Below, piece by piece: positions 7,601 through 9,242 of a DNA stretch of 9,242 bases. The DNA is from Rhizobium sp. Q54 (lineage in GTDB: Bacteria > Bacteroidota > Bacteroidia > Flavobacteriales > Flavobacteriaceae): positions 1-9,242 of the forward strand of contig CALPLL020000063.1 of the NCBI GenBank assembly GCA_943324395.2, read 5' to 3'. The translations under genes were made by a program, and so were the position numbers. Every line of letters starts with the position of its first letter. Position 1 is the first letter of the stretch. The notes under the pieces were generated by a model. It searched no databases. It was not told the origin of the DNA and worked only from the letters and a program-made list of their open reading frames with translations.

Positions 7601-9242
7601 CTGCTACTGGTTCAGGTGATATACTTTCATTTACTGCAGTTAATACAGGAACGACTCCTTTAGTTTCAACAATAACTGTTACGCCATCATATACTAATGG
7701 AGGAGTCTCATGCACAGGTACACCAATAACATTTACTATTACAGTAAATCCAACTGCCCAAGTAAATCTTCCAAATTCTGAAGTAGTTTGTGTTGGAAAT
7801 TCGACGACATCAGTTCCATTTACCACTAATAATACATCGTTAGCAACTACTTATAATTGGACTAATTCAGATCCATCAATTGGATTAGTTGCTACTGGTA
7901 TAGGTGATATTCCTTCATTTACTGCAGTTAATACAGGAACGACTCCTTTAGTTTCAACAATATTGGTTACTCCTACATTTTCTAATGTAGCATCAGCATG
8001 TAGTGGTCTAGTAAAAACCTTTACTATTACAGTAAATCCAAAAGGCCAAGTAAATTCACAATTACCTCAAGTAGTTTGTGCTGGAAGTTCTACTACCGCA
8101 GTTTTATTTACTACTAATAATACAATTGGAACAACTACTTATACTTGGGCAAATTCAGATCCATCAATTGGATTAGTTGCTAATGGTATAGGTGATATTC
8201 CTTCATTTACAGCAGTTAATACAGGAATTGTTCCTTTAGTTTCCACAATAACTGTTACACCAACATATAGTAACGGAGGAGTTTCTTGTTCAGGTACACC
8301 AATAACTTTTACCATTACAGTAAATCCAACTGCTCAAGTAAATGTATCAAATTCTCAAGTAGTTTGTGATGGAAATACGACAACAGCAGTTCCATTTACT
8401 ACTAATAATACACTAGGAATAACTACATATAGTTGGGCAAATTCAGATCCATCAATTGGATTAGCTGCTAGTGGCTCAGGAGATATCCTATCATTTACAG
8501 GAGTTAATACAGGAACGACTCCTGTAGTTTCCACAATATCAGTTACTCCTACATTTTCTAATGTAGCATCAGCTTGCACTGGTCTTGTAAAAACATTTAC
8601 TATTACAGTAAATCCAAAAGGCCAAGTAAATTCACAATTACCTCAAGTAGTTTGTGATGGAAATCCTACAACCGCAGTTTTATTTACCACTAATAATACA
8701 TTAGGAGCAACTACTTACAATTGGATAAATTCAGATCCATCAATTGGATTAGCTGCTACTGGCACTGGTGATATCCCATCATTTAATGCAGTTAACACAG
8801 GAACGACTCCTGTAGTTTCCACTATAACAGTTACGCCATCCTTTACTAATGGATTAGTTTCTTGTTCAGGTACCCCAATAACATTTACTATTACAGTAAA
8901 TCCAAAAGGCCAAGTAAATTCACAATTACCTCAAGTAGTTTGTGATGGAAATCCTACAACCGCAGTTTTATTTACCACTAACAATAATTCAGGGACAACT
9001 ACTTATAATTGGGCGAATTCAGATCCATCTATTGGATTAGCTGCTACTGGCTCAGGTGATATCCCATCATTTAATGCAGTTAACGCAGGAACGACTCCTG
9101 TAGTTTCAACAATAACCGTTACCCCATCCTTTACTAATGGATTAGTTTCTTGTTCAGGTACCCCAATAACATTTACTATTACAGTAAATCCAAAAGGCCA
9201 AGTAAATTCACAATTACCTCAAGTAGTTTGTGATGGAAATCC
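4699..9242 (+). CDS. Giant secreted PKD/Ig-like repeat protein, N-terminal part
   Basis: This is one uninterrupted frame of 1514 codons, still open at the right edge. The start MSLKRLLVVLFLILFTKSYS is a signal peptide: K4 and R5, a hydrophobic core, and likely cleavage after SYS before Q21. Residues 21-174 form a Cys-containing module with SWYYLQI and DVDFIAWGPF stretches, which I recall at the N-terminus of flavobacterial secreted adhesin-like proteins. Regions 175-281, 282-370 and 371-452 look beta-rich and Ig-like. Two 90-residue PKD-like units follow (453-632), then 96-residue units from 633 to the end. The repeats are rich in Thr and Asn and nearly free of charge: one unit has 21 Thr and only three charged residues in 96. 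No catalytic motif is seen. Large proteins of this design are usually exported by the type IX system through a C-terminal domain, which would lie outside the window. The role is probably surface adhesion or matrix; the exact function is unknown. No Shine-Dalgarno sequence precedes the ATG, as is usual in this phylum. Confidence 0.93.
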   Translation, partial: MSLKRLLVVLFLILFTKSYSQLPPGCSSAAAFCTGASSTGINFPNTTNVPTVGSYSCLFTQPNASWYYLQISRSGSVTFQISQTTGANGTGTAIDVDFIAWGPFSTAPTCGTSNLNSSTQAGCSYSTSATETFTITNAIQGQYYMVLMTNFRNLPGFITLAQTGGTGATNCDVVCPLAIAGGGVSDCRDNILTANYINSAQTGTTFSWTYQTSPTAPTTALTATTGPNYVATPRSNNSTLNTLTTGAGQYCVTARSTGCSTTQTPVCTTISRGLPVPFSPPNNLTACTGSKFDLTQNTNVLLQGLPGNIGNYIVSYNTNATNALTDYLPISVRLQSSFTGTEGQIIYATIMDYSNTYCIAVAQFTLHFIVCAFATTNTGPVCAGGRFNLSATDPGVGPVTFSWAGPNGFTATGQNVTNVPTPTGTPPFNYVCTATPTAAGSAPLTSTTVVTVNAIPVATATPVSNSICTGDVTNIPLGSNVTGTIFNWTAVQTNAAGSSTGTGSNIAQTLTTTGNTVGTVDYTITLSANGCIGNPIHSIISVKPLPVVLATPTPATICSGSTSNIVLTSTPTGATFAWTAVQTDASGASVSNGSTIAQVLTAPGNLIGTVDYTITPTLNSCVGLPVHSIITINPTAQVNQPTSQVYCNGDSSTATTFTSNTTVGTTTYNWVNSATSIGLGASGTGNVPVFTTVNTGTIPLISTITVTPTFTNGGKSCTGTPLTYTITVNPKGQVNPQLSEVICAGGSTTAVSFNTNNTIGTTTYSWANSDPSIGLAATGTGDIPSFTAINTGTAPAISTITVTPTYSNGGKSCAGSPITYTVTVNPKGQVNTQLPQVVCAGGSTTAVLFTTNNTSGATTYNWINSNPSIGLAATGTGDIPSFTAVNTGTAPAISTITVTPTYSNGGKSCSGTPITYTITVNPKGQVNTQLPQVVCAGSSTTAVLFTTNNTIGTTTYSWANSDPSIGLAATGSGDILSFTAVNTGTTPLVSTITVTPSYTNGGVSCTGTPITFTITVNPTAQVNLPNSEVVCVGNSTTSVPFTTNNTSLATTYNWTNSDPSIGLVATGIGDIPSFTAVNTGTTPLVSTILVTPTFSNVASACSGLVKTFTITVNPKGQVNSQLPQVVCAGSSTTAVLFTTNNTIGTTTYTWANSDPSIGLVANGIGDIPSFTAVNTGIVPLVSTITVTPTYSNGGVSCSGTPITFTITVNPTAQVNVSNSQVVCDGNTTTAVPFTTNNTLGITTYSWANSDPSIGLAASGSGDILSFTGVNTGTTPVVSTISVTPTFSNVASACTGLVKTFTITVNPKGQVNSQLPQVVCDGNPTTAVLFTTNNTLGATTYNWINSDPSIGLAATGTGDIPSFNAVNTGTTPVVSTITVTPSFTNGLVSCSGTPITFTITVNPKGQVNSQLPQVVCDGNPTTAVLFTTNNNSGTTTYNWANSDPSIGLAATGSGDIPSFNAVNAGTTPVVSTITVTPSFTNGLVSCSGTPITFTITVNPKGQVNSQLPQVVCDGN
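6055..6594 (+). repeat. Two 270-bp (90-residue) PKD-like units
   Basis: Two in-frame units, 6055-6324 and 6325-6594, encode protein residues 453-542 and 543-632. Both keep C16, W36 within the WTAVQT motif, C79 and the phrase GTVDYTIT, each counted from the start of the unit. They resemble the PKD-like domain family common in Bacteroidota surface proteins. They are clearly diverged from each other at DNA level, unlike the later 96-residue units, so they look like an older part of the array. Confidence 0.88.
6595..9242 (+). repeat. Tandem array of 288-bp (96-residue) units
   Basis: Units begin at 6595, 6883, 7171, 7459, 7747, 8035, 8323, 8611, 8899 and 9187, an exact 288-bp step each time. Nine units are complete and the tenth is cut after 56 bp by the window end. 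Each starts with NPKGQVN or NPTAQVN and carries C15, W38, a PSIGL-like core (43-47), GTGDIPSF-like residues (51-58), VNTG (61-64), C85 and a closing TITV. No insertion or deletion occurs in any complete unit. Four C-terminal variants around C85 occur: NGGKSC in units 1-3, NGGVSC in units 4 and 6, NVASAC in units 5 and 7, and NGLVSC in units 8 and 9. Units 8 and 9 differ at about 18 of 288 bases by hand count. Confidence 0.95.

Noticed and set aside
7563..8579. Two minus-strand open frames (7563-7826 and 8355-8579) sharing near-identical segments
   Set aside because: Their similarity to each other only mirrors the 288-bp repeats on the plus strand; they begin and end where repeat variation happens to create starts and stops.
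6595..9242. CRISPR-like regular spacing
   Set aside because: The repeated unit is 288 bp, continuous and protein-coding, with no alternation of short repeats and unique spacers and no cas genes.

Overview
The window looks like chromosomal DNA of a Bacteroidota bacterium, most likely a member of the Flavobacteriaceae close to Flavobacterium. The DNA is AT-rich, the leaders lack Shine-Dalgarno sequences, two upstream regions carry the Bacteroidota sigma-A -7 motif TAnnTTTG, and one protein has the architecture of a large flavobacterial secreted PKD/Ig-like repeat protein. The genus is inferred from family resemblance read by eye, not from a search.

Positions 1-4543 hold six housekeeping genes, all on the minus strand. 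In transcription order from the right they are folE (GTP cyclohydrolase I), cysS (cysteinyl-tRNA synthetase), yidD (membrane protein insertion efficiency factor), lgt (prolipoprotein diacylglyceryl transferase), rdgB (dITP/XTP pyrophosphatase) and the first 52 codons of a DEAD-box RNA helicase that runs off the left edge. cysS, yidD and lgt are closely spaced and followed by a clear intrinsic terminator, so they probably form one transcript. The folE-cysS gap holds a hairpin-bearing sequence that resembles a dispersed intergenic repeat of Flavobacterium genomes. folE has a good -7 element, which also shows that its start is the ATG at 4543 and not an upstream TTG.

From 4699 to the right edge the plus strand is a single open frame of 1514 codons with no stop: the N-terminal part of a giant secreted repeat protein. 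It starts with a signal peptide, then an N-terminal module (about residues 21-174), Ig-like regions (about 175-452), two 90-residue PKD-like units, and a strictly in-register array of 96-residue (288-bp) units. Nine of these units are complete and a tenth is cut by the window end. The array has no indels, every unit keeps one Trp and two Cys, and the variants show a higher-order two-unit (576-bp) pattern and very recent duplication at the right end. The missing C-terminus would be expected to carry a type IX secretion signal, but that is not visible here.

No mobile element, CRISPR array, tRNA or rRNA gene was seen. The most notable object is the repeat protein. It is a probable surface adhesin or matrix-type protein, not a recognisable new enzymatic or defence system.
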